From positions 33,578,117 through 33,642,116 of the forward strand of contig OY482852.1 in assembly GCA_960531495.1 (NCBI GenBank): a stretch of 64,000 nt of DNA, read 5' to 3'. Within the stretch, counting starts at the first letter, position 1. Each line of letters starts with the position of its first letter. The stretch is from Zeus faber. Its lineage: Eukaryota; Chordata; Actinopteri; Zeiformes; Zeidae. Under the pieces are notes generated by a model that was not told the DNA's origin, did no database searches, and saw only the letters and a list, made by a program, of their open reading frames with translations. This document shows, one piece after another, positions 25,946 to 38,682 of this stretch. The position numbers and the translations under genes were made by a program.

Positions 25946-26765
25946 GGCCCATCTAACATGTATTTGTCGAGTTATGATCATTTTCATCATTATGTGTACA
26001 TGTGGGAAAAAACGCATTTTCAGCCGATTTAAACGTCGAAAAGGGGAATTGCTTAAACGCTTCAGTCATTACTCTGTGTGACAGTGTCAGACAGTTTAAA
26101 TACAATGGTGAACTAGTATATGCTGCTAAAGCGTTGTTTGTCAAACAGTTTTAGGCCCATACAACATGTATTTGTCGAGGTATGATCATTTTCAGAACTT
26201 GTGACGGTTTGCTGTCTAGCTGAATTAGAGAAACACCGAACCATTGTCTCTTCAGAGGTGAATGATTCAGAATGCTGCAGTACAGCATTGAAATTTAATT
26301 AATATGATGAACTATTATGTGCTTCCTAAGTTTTTCTCTCAGATTTCTATGCCCATCTAACATGTATTTCTGGAGTTATGATCATTTTCATCATTGTGTG
26401 CACATGTGGGAAAAAACGCATTTTCAGCCGATTTAAACGTCGAAAAGGGGAATTGGTTAAACGCTTCAGTCATTACTCTGTGTGACAGTGTCAGACAGTT
26501 TAAATACAATGGTAAACTTGTATATGCTGCTAAAGTGTTGTTTGTCAAACAGTTTTAGGCCCATGTAAAATGTATTTGTGGAGTTAGGATCATTTTCATC
26601 ATTGTGTGCACATGTGGGAAAAAACGCATTTTCAGCCGATTTAAACGTCGAAAAGGGGAATTGGTTAAACGCTTCAGTCATTACTCTGTGTGACAGTGTC
26701 AGACAGTTTAAATACAATGGTGAACTAGTATATGCTGCTAAAGCGTTGTTTGTCAAACAGTGTTA

Positions 26766-27988
26766 GGCCCATACAACATGTATTTGTTGAGGTATGAGCA
26801 TTTTCATCATTATGTGCACATGTGGGAAAAAACGCATTTTCAGCCGATTTAAACGTCGAAAAGGGGAATTGCTTAAACGCTTCAGTCATTACTCTGTGTG
26901 ACAGTGTCAGACAGTTTAAATACAATGGTGAACTAGTATATGATGCTAAAGTGTTGTTTGTCAAACAGTTTTAGGCCCATACAACATGTATTTGTCGAGG
27001 TATGAGCATTTTCAGAACATTGGACGGTTTGCTGTCTAGCTGAATTAGAGAAACACCGAACCATTGTCTCTTCAGAGGTGAATGATTCAGAATGCTGCAG
27101 TACAGCATTGAAATTTAATTAATGTGATGAACTATTATGTGCTTCCTAAGTTTTTCTCTCAGATTTCTATGCCCATCTAACATATATTTCTGGAGATATG
27201 ATCATTTTCAGAACTTGTGACGGTTTGCTGTCTAGCTGAATTAGAGAAACACCGAACCATTGTCTCTTCAGAGGTGAATGATTCAGAATGCTGCAGTACA
27301 GCATAGAAATTTAATTAATATGATTAACTATTATGTGCTTCTTAAGTGTTTCTCACAGATTTCTAGGCCCATCTAAGATGTATTTGTGGAGTTATGATCA
27401 TTTTCATCATTGTGTGCACATGTGGAAAAAACGCATTTTCAGCCGATTTAAACGTCGAAAAGGGGAATTGGTTAAACGCTTCAGTCATTACTCTGTGTGA
27501 TAGTGTCAGACAGTTTAAATACAATGGTGAACTAGTATATGCTGCTAAAGTGTTGTTTGTCAAACAGTTTTAGGCCCATGTAAAATGTATTTGTCGAGTT
27601 ATGATTATTTTCATCATTGTGTGCACATGTGGGAAAAAACGCATTTTCAGCCGATTTAAACGTCGAAAAGGGGAATTGGTTAAACGCTTCAGTCATTACT
27701 CTGTGTGACAGTGTCAGACAGTTTAAATACAATGGTGAACTAGTATATGCTGCTAAAGTGTTGTTTGTCAAACAGTTTTAGGCCCATGTAAAATGTATTT
27801 GTGGAGTTAGGATCATTTTCATCATTGTGTGCACATGTGGGAAAAAACGCATTTTCAGCCGATTTAAACGTCGAAAAGGGGAATTGGTTAAACGCTTCAG
27901 TCATTACTCTGTGTGACAGTGTCAGACAGTTTAAATACAATGGTGAACTAGTATATACTGCTAAAGTGTTGTTTGTCAAACAGTTTTA
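26766..27988 (+). repeat. 1,224-bp higher-order unit A BB AAA, copy 1
   Basis: Six monomers are repeated as a set in the next 1,224 bp. This copy is 1,223 bp because one G is missing from GGGAAAAAACGC near 27,424. Near identity holds from about 26,818 to 27,940. Confidence 0.87.
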
Positions 27989-29212
27989 GGCCCATCTAAC
28001 ATGTATTTGTCGAGTTATGATCATTTTCATCATTGTGTGCACATGTGGGAAAAAACGCATTTTCAGCCGATTTAAACGTCGAAAAGGGGAATTGCTTAAA
28101 CGCTTCAGTCATTACTCTGTGTGACAGTGTCAGACAGTTTAAATACAATGGTGAACTAGTATATGATGCTAAAGTGTTGTTTGTCAAACAGTTTTAGGCC
28201 CATACAACATGTATTTGTCGAGGTAAGAGCATTTTCAGAACATTGGACGGTTTGCTGTCTAGCTGAATTAGAGAAACACCGAACCATTGTCTCTTCAGAG
28301 GTGAATGATTCAGAATGCTGCAGTACAGCATTGAAATTTAATTAATGTGATGAACTATTATGTGCTTCCTAAGTTTTTCTCTCAGATTTCTATGCCCATC
28401 TAACATATATTTCTGGAGATATGATCATTTTCAGAACTTGTGACGGTTTGCTGTCTAGCTGAATTAGAGAAACACCGAACCATTGTCTCTTCAGAGGTGA
28501 ATGATTCAGAATGCTGCAGTACAGCATAGAAATTTAATTAATATGATGAACTATTATGTGCTTCTTAAGTGTTTCTCACAGATTTCTAGGCCCATCTAAC
28601 ATGTATTTGTGGAGTTATGATCATTTTCATCATTGTGTGCACATGTGGGAAAAAACGCATTTTCAGCCGATTTAAACGTCGAAAAGGGGAATTGGTTAAA
28701 CGCTTCAGTCATTACTCTGTGTGACAGTGTCAGACAGTTTAAATACAATGGTGAACTAGTATATGCTGCTAAAGTGTTGTTTGTCAAACAGTTTTAGGCC
28801 CATGTAAAATGTATTTGTCGAGTTATGATTATTTTCATCATTGTGTGCACATGTGGGAAAAAACGCATTTTCAGCCGATTTAAACGTCGAAAAGGGGAAT
28901 TGGTTAAACGCTTCAGTCATTACTCTGTGTGACAGTGTCAGACAGTTTAAATACAATGGTGAACTAATATATGCTGCTAAAGTGTTGTTTGTCAAACAGT
29001 TTTAGGCCCATGTAAAATGTATTTGTGGAGTTAGGATCATTTTCATCATTGTGTGCACATGTGGGAAAAAACGCATTTTCAGCCGATTTAAACGTCGAAA
29101 AGGGGAATTGGTTAAACGCTTCAGTCATTACTCTGTGTGACAGTGTCAGACAGTTTAAATACATTGGTGAACTAGTATATGCTGCTAAAGTGTTGTTTGT
29201 CAAACAGTTTTA
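27989..29212 (+). repeat. 1,224-bp higher-order unit A BB AAA, copy 2
   Basis: This is a head-to-tail copy of 26,766-27,988. Copy-specific marks include GGAGATATG in the second B (27,192 and 28,415). Confidence 0.87.
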
Positions 29213-31036
29213 GGCCCATACAACATGTATTTGTCGAGGTATGAGCATTTTCAGAACATTGGACGGTTTGCTGTCTAGCTGAATTAGAGAAACACCGAAC
29301 CATTGTCTCTTCAGAGGTGAATGATTCAGAATGCTGCAGTACAGCATTGAAATTTAATTAATGTGATGAACTATTATGTGCTTCCTAAGTTTTTCTCTCA
29401 GATTTCTATGCCCATCTAACATATATTTCAGGAGATATGATCATTTTCAGAACTTGTGACGGTTTGCTGTCTAGCTGAATTAGAGAAACACCGAACCATT
29501 GTCTCTTCAGAGGTGAATGATTCAGAATGCTGCAGGACAGCATAGAAATTTTATTAATATGATGAACTATTATGTGCTTCCTAAGTTTTTCTCTCAGATT
29601 TCTATGCCCATCTAACATGTATTTCTGGAGTTATGATCATTTTCAGAACTTGTGACGGTTTGCTGTCTAGCTGAATTAGAGAAACACCGAACCATTGTCT
29701 CTTCAGAGGTGAATGATTCAGAATGCTGCAGTACAGCATAGAAATTTAATTAATATGATGAACTATTAAGTGCTTCTTAAGTGTTTCTCACAGATTTCTA
29801 TGCCCATCTAACATGTATTTGTGGAGTTAGGATCATTTTCATCATAGTGTGCACATGTGGGAAAAAACGCATTTTCAGCCGATTTAAACGTCGAAAAGGG
29901 GAATTGGTCAAACGCTTCAGTCATTACTCTGTGTGACAGTGTCAGACAGTTTAAATACAATGGTGAACTAGTATATACTGCTAAAGTGTTGTTTGTCAAA
30001 CAGTTTTAGGCCCATCTAACATGTATTTGTAGAGTTATGATCATTTTCATCATTGTGTGCACATGTGGGAAAAAACGCATTTTCAGCCGATTTAAACGTC
30101 GAAAAGGGGAATTGGTTAAACGCTTCAGTCATTACTCTGTGTGACAGTGTCAGACAGTTTAAATACAATGGTGAACTAGTATATGCTGCTAAAGCGTTGT
30201 TTGTCAAACAGTTTTAGGCCCAAACAACATGTATTTGTCGAGGTATGAGCATTTTCAGAACATTGGACGGTTTGCTGTCTAGCTGAATTAGAGAAACACC
30301 GAACCATTGTCTCTTCAGAGGTGAATGATTCAGAATGCTGCAGTACAGCATTGAAATTTAATTAATATGATGAACTATTATGTGCTTCCTAAGTTTTTCT
30401 CTCAGATTTCTATGCCCATCTAACATGTATTTGTGGAGTTAGGATCATTTTCATCATAGTGTGCACATGTGGGAAAAAACGCATTTTCAGCCGATTTAAA
30501 CGTCGAAAAGGGGAATTGGTTAAACGCTTCAGTCATTACTCTGTGTGACAGTGTCAGACAGTTTAAATACAATGGTGAACTAGTATATGCTGCTAAAGTG
30601 TTGTTTGTCAAACAGTTTTAGGCCCATGTAAAATGTATTTGTCGAGTTATGATTATTTTCATCATTGTGTGCACATGTGGGAAAAAACGCATTTTCAGCC
30701 GATTTAAACGTCGAAAAGGGGAATTGGTTAAACGCTTCAGTCATTACTCTGTGTGACAGTGTCAGACAGTTTAAATACAATGGTGAACTAATATATGCTG
30801 CTAAAGTGTTGTTTGTCAAACAGTTTTAGGCCCATGTAAAATGTATTTGTGGAGTTAGGATCATTTTCATCATTGTGTGCACATGTGGGAAAAAACGCAT
30901 TTTCAGCCGATTTAAACGTCGAAAAGGGGAATTGGTTAAACGCTTCAGTCATTACTCTGTGTGACAGTGTCAGACAGTTTAAATACATTGGTGAACTAGT
31001 ATATGCTGCTAAAGTGTTGTTTGTCAAACAGTTTTA
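29213..31036 (+). repeat. 1,824-bp higher-order unit BBB AA B AAA, copy 1
   Basis: Nine monomers, with starts at 29,213, 29,409, 29,605, 29,801, 30,009, 30,217, 30,413, 30,621 and 30,829. Sequence from 28,635 to about 30,510 is nearly identical to 30,459-32,334, including the rare CAGGACAGC and TTTTATTAAT marks in the second B. Confidence 0.88.
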
Positions 31037-32860
31037 GGCCCATACAACATGTATTTGTCGAGGTATGAGCATTTTCAGAACATTGGACGGTTTGCTGTCT
31101 AGCTGAATTAGAGAAACACCGAACCATTGTCTCTTCAGAGGTGAATGATTCAGAATGCTGCAGTACAGCATTGAAATTTAATTAATGTGATGAACTATTA
31201 TGTGCTTCCTAAGTTTTTCTCTCAGATTTCTATGCCCATCTAACATATATTTCAGGAGATATGATCATTTTCAGAACTTGTGACGGTTTGCTGTCTAGCT
31301 GAATTAGAGAAACACCGAACCATTGTCTCTTCAGAGGTGAATGATTCAGAATGCTGCAGGACAGCATAGAAATTTTATTAATATGATGAACTATTATGTG
31401 CTTCCTAAGTTTTTCTCTCAGATTTCTATGCCCATCTAACATGTATTTCTGGAGTTATGATCATTTTCAGAACTTGTGACGGTTTGCTGTCTAGCTGAAT
31501 TAGAGAAACACCGAACCATTGTCTCTTCAGAGGTGAATGATTCAGAATGCTGCAGTACAGCATAGAAATTTAATTAATATGATGAACTATTAAGTGCTTC
31601 TTAAGTGTTTCTCACAGATTTCTATGCCCATCTAACATGTATTTGTGGAGTTAGGATCATTTTCATCATAGTGTGCACATGTGGGAAAAAACGCATTTTC
31701 AGCCGATTTAAACGTCGAAAAGGGGAATTGGTCAAACGCTTCAGTCATTACTCTGTGTGACAGTGTCAGACAGTTTAAATACAATGGTGAACTAGTATAT
31801 ACTGCTAAAGTGTTGTTTGTCAAACAGTTTTAGGCCCATCTAACATGTATTTGTAGAGTTATGATCATTTTCATCATTGTGTGCACATGTGGGAAAAAAC
31901 GCATTTTCAGCCGATTTAAACGTCGAAAAGGGGAATTGGTTAAACGCTTCAGTCATTACTCTGTGTGACAGTGTCAGACAGTTTAAATACAATGGTGAAC
32001 TAGTATATGCTGCTAAAGCGTTGTTTGTCAAACAGTTTTAGGCCCAAACAACATGTATTTGTCGAGGTATGAGCATTTTCAGAACATTGGACGGTTTGCT
32101 GTCTAGCTGAATTAGAGAAACACCGAACCATTGTCTCTTCAGAGGTGAATGATTCAGAATGCTGCAGTACAGCATTGAAATTTAATTAATATGATGAACT
32201 ATTATGTGCTTCCTAAGTTTTTCTCTCAGATTTCTATGCCCATCTAACATGTATTTGTGGAGTTAGGATCATTTTCATCATAGTGTGCACATGTGGGAAA
32301 AAACGCATTTTCAGCCGATTTAAACGTCGAAAAGGCGAATTGGTCAAAAGCTTTAGTCATTACTTTGAGTGACAGAGTCAGAAAGTTCAAATTCAATGAT
32401 GAACTAGTATATGCTGCTGAAGTGTTGTTTGTCAACCAGTTTTAGGCCCATATAAAATGTATTTGTCGAGTTATGATCATTTTCATCATAGTGTGCACAT
32501 CTGGGAAAAAAAGCATTTTCAGCCGATTTAAACGTCGAAAAGGGGAATTGGTTAAACGCTTCAGTCATTACTCTGTGTGACAGTGTCAGACAGTTTAAAT
32601 ACAATGGTGAACTAGTATATGCTGCTAGAGTGTTGTTTGTCAAACAGTTTTAGGCCCATCTAACATGTATTTGTCGAGTTATGATCATTTTCATCATTGT
32701 GTGCACATGTGGGAAAAAACGCATTTTCAGCCGATTTAAACGTCGAAAAGGGGAATTGCTTAAACGCTTCAGTCATTACTCTGTGTGACAGTGTCAGACA
32801 GTTTAAATACAATGGTGAACTAGTATATGATGCTAAAGTGTTGTTTGTCAAACAGTTTTA
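31037..32860 (+). repeat. 1,824-bp higher-order unit, copy 2 with diverged end
   Basis: The monomer order is the same as in copy 1. The seventh monomer, an A2-type unit at 32,237, changes sharply at about 32,335 (GGGG to GGCG), and the last two A monomers are of a different subtype. The duplication therefore ends inside that monomer. Confidence 0.85.
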
Positions 32861-34839
32861 GGCCCATACAACATGTATTTGTCGAGGTATGAGCATTTTC
32901 AGAACATTGGACGGTTTGCTGTCTAGCTGAATTAGAGAAACACCGAACCATTGTCTCTTCAGAGGTGAATGATTCAGAATGCTGCAGTACAGCATTGAAA
33001 TTTAATTAATGTGATGAACTATTATGTGCTTCCTAAGTTTTTCTCTCAGATTTCTATGCCCATCTAACATATATTTCTGGAGATATGAGCATTTTCAGAA
33101 CTTGTGACGGTTTGCTGTCTAGCTGAATTAGAGAAACACCGAACCATTGTCTCTTCAGAGGTGAATGATTCAGAATGCTGCAGTACAGCATAGAAATTTA
33201 ATTAATATGATGAACTATTAAGTGCTTCTTAAGTGTTTCTCACAGATTTCTATGCCCATCTAACATGTATTTGTGGAGTTAGGATCATTTTCATCATAGT
33301 GTGCACATGTGGGAAAAAACGCATTTTCAGCTGATTTAAACGTCGAAAAGGGGAATTGGTTAAAAGCTTCAGTCATTACTCTGTGTGACAGTGTCAGACA
33401 GTTTAAATACAATGGTGAACTAGTATATGCTGCTAAAGTGTTGTTTGTCAAACAGTTTTAGGCCCATCTAACATGTATTTGTCGAGTTATGGTCATTTTC
33501 ATCATTATGTGCACATGTGGGAAAAAACGCATTTTCAGCCGATTTAAACGTCGAAAAGGGGAATTGGTTAAACGCTTCAGTCATTACTCTGTGTGACAGT
33601 GTCAGACAGTTTAAATACAATGGTGAACTAGTATATGATGCTAAAGTGTTGTTTGTCAAACAGTTTTAGGCCCATGTAAAATGTATTTGTCGAGTTATGA
33701 TTATTTTCATCATTGTGTGCACATGTGGGAAAAAACGCATTTTCAGCCGATTTAAACGTCGAAAAGGGGAATTGGTTAAACGCTTCAGTCATTACTCTGT
33801 GTGACAGTGTCAGACAGTTTAAATACAATGGTGAACTAGTATATGCTGCTAAAGTGTTGTTTGTCAAACAGTTTTAGGCCAATGTAAAATGTATTTGTCG
33901 AGTTATGATCATTTTCATCATTGTGTGCACATGTGGGAAAAAACGCATTTTCAGCCGATTTAAACGTCGAAAAGGGGAATTGGTTAAACGCTTCAGTCAT
34001 TACTCTGTGTGACAGTGTCAGACAGTTTAAATACAATGGTGAACTAGAGTATGCTGCTAAAGTGTTGTTTGTCAAACAGTTTTAGGCCCATTCAACATGT
34101 ATTTGTCGAGGTATGAGCATTTTCAGAACATTGGACGGTTTGCTGTCTAGCTGAATTAGAGAAACACCGAACCATTGTCTCTTCAGAGGTGAATGATTCA
34201 GAATGCTGCAGTACAGCATTGAAATTTAATTAATGTGATGAACTATTATGTGCTTCCTAAGTTTTTCTCTCAGATTTCTATGCCCATCTAACATATATTT
34301 CTGGAGATATGATCATTTTCAGAACTTGTGACGGTTTGCTGTCTAGCTGAATTAGAGAAACACCGAACCATTGTCTCTTCAGAGGTGAATGATTCAGAAT
34401 GCTGCAGTACAGCATAGAAATTTAATTAATATGATGAACTATTATGTGCTTCTTAAGTGTTTCTCACAGATTTCTAGGCCCATCTAACATGTATTTGTGG
34501 AGTTATGATCATTTTCATCATTGTGTGCACATGTGGGAAAAAACGCATTTTCAGCGGATTTAAACGTCGAAAAGGGGAATTGGTTAAACGCTTCAGTCAT
34601 TACTCTGTGTGACAGTGTCAGACAGTTAAAATACAATGGTGAACTAGTATATGCTGCTAAAGTGTTGTTTGTCAAACAGTTTTAGGCCCATGTAAAATGT
34701 ATTTGTCGAGTTATGATTATTTTCATCATTGTGTGCACATGTGGGAAAAAACGCATTTACAGCCGATTTAAACGTCGAAAAGGGGAATTGGTTAAACGCT
34801 TCAGTCATTACTCTGTGTGACAGTGTCAGACAGTTTAAA
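32861..34839 (+). repeat. A/B stretch: BB AAAA BB AA
   Basis: Monomer starts are 32,861, 33,057, 33,253, 33,461, 33,669, 33,877, 34,085, 34,281, 34,477 and 34,685. I see no long exact partner for the whole stretch. The last A unit runs into the following block. Confidence 0.85.
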
Positions 34840-37390
34840 TACAATGGTGAACTAGTATATGCTGCTAAAGTGTTGTTTGTCAAACAGTGTTAGGCCCATA
34901 CAACATGTATTTGTTGAGGTATGAGCATTTTCAGAACTTGTGACGGTTTGCTGTCTAGCTGAATTAGAGAAACACCGAACCATTGTCTCTTCAGAGGTGA
35001 ATGATTCAGAATGCTGCAGTACAGCATAGAAATTTAATTAATATGATGAACTATTATGTGCTTCCTAAGTTTTTCTCTCAGATTTCTATGCCCATCTAAC
35101 ATGTATTTCTGGAGTTATGATCATTTTCATCATAGTGTGCACACGTGTGAAAAAATGCATTTTCAGCCGATTTAAACGTCGAAAAGGCGAATTGGTCAAA
35201 AGCTTTAGTCATTACTTTGAGTGACAGAGTCAGACAGTTCAAATACAATGGTGAACTAGTATATGCTGCTAAAATGTTGTTTGTCAACCAGTTTTAGGCC
35301 CATATAAAATGTATTTGTCGAGTTATGATCATTTTCATCATAGTGTGCACATCTGGGAAAAAAAGCATTTTCAGCCGATTTAAACGTCGAAAAGGGGAAT
35401 TGGTTAAACGCTTCAGTCATTACTCTGTATGACAGTTTAAATACAATGGTGAACTAGTATATACTGCTAAAGTGTTGTTTGTCAAACAGTTTTAGGCCCA
35501 TCTAACATGTATTTGTCGAGTTATGATCATTTTCATCATTGTGTGCACATGTGGGAAAAAACGCATTTTCAGCCGATTTAAACGTCGAAAAGGGGAATTG
35601 GTTAAACGCTTCAGTCATTACTCTGTGTGACAGTGTCAGACAGTTTAAATACAATGGTGAACTAGTATATGCTGCTAAAGCGTTGTTTGTCAAACAGTTT
35701 TAGGCCCAAACAACATGTATTTGTCGAGGTTTGAGCATTTTCAGAACATTGGACGGTTTGCTGTCTAGCTGAATTAGAGAAACACCGAACCATTGTCTCT
35801 TCAGAGGTGAATGATTCAGAATGCTGCAGTACAGCATAGAAATTTAATTAATATGATGAACTATTATGTGCTTCTTAAGTGTTTCTCACAGATTTCTAGG
35901 CCCATCTAACATGTATTTGTGGAGTTATGATCATTTTCATCATTGTGTGCACATGTGGGAAAAAACGCATTTTCAGCCGATTTAAATGTCGAAAAGGGGA
36001 ATTGGTTAAACGCTTCAGTCATTACTCTGTGTGACAGTGTCAGACAGTTTAAATACAATGGTGAACTAGTATATGCTGCTAAAGTGTTGTTTGTCAACCA
36101 GTTTTAGACCCATCTAACATGTATTTGTCGAGTTATGATCATTTTCATCATTATGTGCACATGTGGGAAAAACGCATTTTCAGCCGATTTAAACGTCGAA
36201 AAGGGGAATTGCTTAAACGCTTCAGTCATTACTCTGTGTGACAGTGTCAGACAGTTTAAATACAATGGTGAACTAGTATATGATGCTAAAGTGTTGTTTG
36301 TCAAACAGTTTTAGGCCCATACAACATGTATTTGTTGAGGTATGAGCATTTTCAGAACATTGGACGGTTTGCTGTCTAGCTGAATTAGAGAAACACCGAA
36401 CCATTGTCTCTTCAGCGGTGAATGATTCAGAATGCTGCAGTACAGCATTGAAATTTAATTAATATGATGAACTATTATGTGCTTCCTTAGTTTTTCTCTC
36501 AGATTTCTATGCCCATCTAACATATATTTCTGGAGATATGATCATTTTCAGAACTTGTGACGGTTTGCTGTCTAGCTGAATTAGAGAAACACCGAACCAT
36601 TGTCTCTTCAGAGGTGAATGATTCAGAATGCTGCAGTACAGCATAGAAATTTAATTAATATGATGAACTATTATGTGCTTCTTAAGTGTTTCTCACAGAT
36701 TTCTAGGCCCATCTAACATGTATTTGTGGAGTTATGATCATTTTCATCATTGTGTGCACATGTGGGAAAAAACGCATTTTCAGCCGATTTAAACGTCGAA
36801 AAGGGGAATTGGTTAAACGCTTCAGTCATTACTCTGTGTGACAGTGTCAGACAGTTTAAATACAATGGTGAACTAGTATATGCTGCTAAAGCGTTGTTTG
36901 TCAAACAGTTTTAGGCCCATACAACATGTATTTGTCGAGGTATGAGCATTTTCAGAACATTGGACGGTTTGCTGTCTAGCTGAATTAGAGAAACACCGAA
37001 CCATTGTCTCTTCAGAGGTGAATGATTCAGAATGCTGCAGTACAGCATTGAAATTTAATTAATGTGATGAACTTTTATGTGCTTCCTAAGTTTTTCTCTA
37101 AGATTTCTATGCCCATCTAACATGTATTTCTGGAGATATGATCATTTTCAGAACTTGTGACGGTTTGCTGTCTAGCTGAATTAGAGAAACACCGAACCAT
37201 TGTCTCTTCAGAGGTGAATGATTCAGAATGCTGCAGTACAGCATAGAAATTTAATTAATATGATGAACTATTATGTGCTTCTTAAGTGTTTCTCACAGAT
37301 TTCTAGGCCCATCTAACATGTATTTGTGGAGTTATGATCATTTTCATCATTGTGTGCACATGTGGGAAAAAACGCATTTTCAGCCGATTT
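34840..37390 (+). repeat. 2.55-kb duplicated block, copy 1
   Basis: This matches 38,683-41,233 at a constant offset of 3,843. Monomer order is B A2 A(198) A, B A A, BB A, BB, then part of A. Shared private marks include GAGGTTTGAGC (35,725; 39,568), CTTCAGCGGTG (36,411; 40,254) and CTCTAAGATTTC (37,095; 40,938). Confidence 0.9.
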
Positions 37391-38682
37391 AAATGTCGAA
37401 AAGGGGAATTGGTTAAACGCTTCAGTCATTACTCTGTGTGACAGTGTCAGACAGTTTAAATACAATGGTGAACTAGTATATGCTGCTAAAGTGTTGTTTG
37501 TCAACCAGTTTTAGACCCATCTAACATGTATTTGTCGAGTTATGATCATTTTCATCATTATGTGCACATGTGGGAAAAACGCATTTTCAGCCGATTTAAA
37601 CGTCGAAAAGGGGAATTGCTTAAACGCTTCAGTCATTACTCTGTGTGACAGTGTCAGACAGTTTAAATACAATGGTGAACTAGTATATGCTGCTAAAGTG
37701 TTGTTTGTCAACCAGTTTTAGACCCATCTAACATGTATTTGTCGAGTTATGATCATTTTCATCATTATGTGCACATGTGGGAAAAACGCATTTTCAGCCG
37801 ATTTAAACGTCGAAAAGGGGAATTGCTTAAACGCTTCAGTCATTACTCTGTGTGACAGTGTCAGACAGTTTAAATACAATGGTGAACTAGTATATGATGC
37901 TAAAGTGTTGTTTGTCAAACAGTTTTAGGCCCATCTAACATGTATTTGTTGAGGTATGAGCATTTTCAGAACATTGGACGGTTTGCTGTCTAGCTGAATT
38001 AGAGAAACACCGAACCATTGTCTCTTCAGAGGTGAATGATTCAGAATGCTGCAGGACAGCATAGAAATTTTATTAATATGATGAACTATTATGTGCTTCC
38101 TAAGTTTTTCTCTCAGATTTCTATGCCCATCTAACATGTATTTCTGGAGTTATGATCATCTTCAGAACTTGTGACGGTTTGCTGTCTAGCTGAATTAGAG
38201 AAACACCGAACCATTGTCTCTTCAGAGGTGAATGATTCAGAATGCTGCAGTACAGCATAGAAATTTAATTAATATGATGAACTATTATGTGCTTCTTAAG
38301 TGTTTCTCACAGATTTCTAGGCCCATCCAACATGTATTTGTGGAGTTATGATCATTTTCATCATTGTGTGCACATGTGGGAAAAAACGCATTTTCAGCCG
38401 ATTTAAACGTCGAAAAGGGGAATTGGTTAAACGCTTCAGTCATTACTCTGTGTGACAGTGTCGGACAGTTTAAATACAATGGTGAACTAGTATATGCTGC
38501 TAAAGTGTTGTTTGTCAAACAGTTTTAGGCCCATCTAACATGTATTTGTCGAGTTATGATCATTTTCATCATTGTGTGCACATGTGGGACAAAACGCATT
38601 TTCAGCCGATTTAAACGTCGAAAAGGGGAATTGGTTAAACGCTTCAGTCATTACTCTGTGTGACAGTGTCAGACAGTTTAAA
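37391..38682 (+). repeat. A/B stretch between the 2.55-kb copies
   Basis: This holds the rest of one A, two successive 207-bp A units (37,514 and 37,721, both with one A fewer in GGGAAAAACGC), two B (37,928; 38,124) and A units from 38,320. The two 207-bp units are nearly identical, consistent with a single-monomer duplication. Confidence 0.85.

Larger units (their letters stand above)
24938..26765 (+). repeat. A/B stretch: A(part) BB AAA B AA
   Basis: This is the opening stretch of the array. The first A lacks its first 8 bp at the boundary. Monomer starts are 25,138, 25,334, 25,530, 25,738, 25,946, 26,154, 26,350 and 26,558. Confidence 0.9.
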
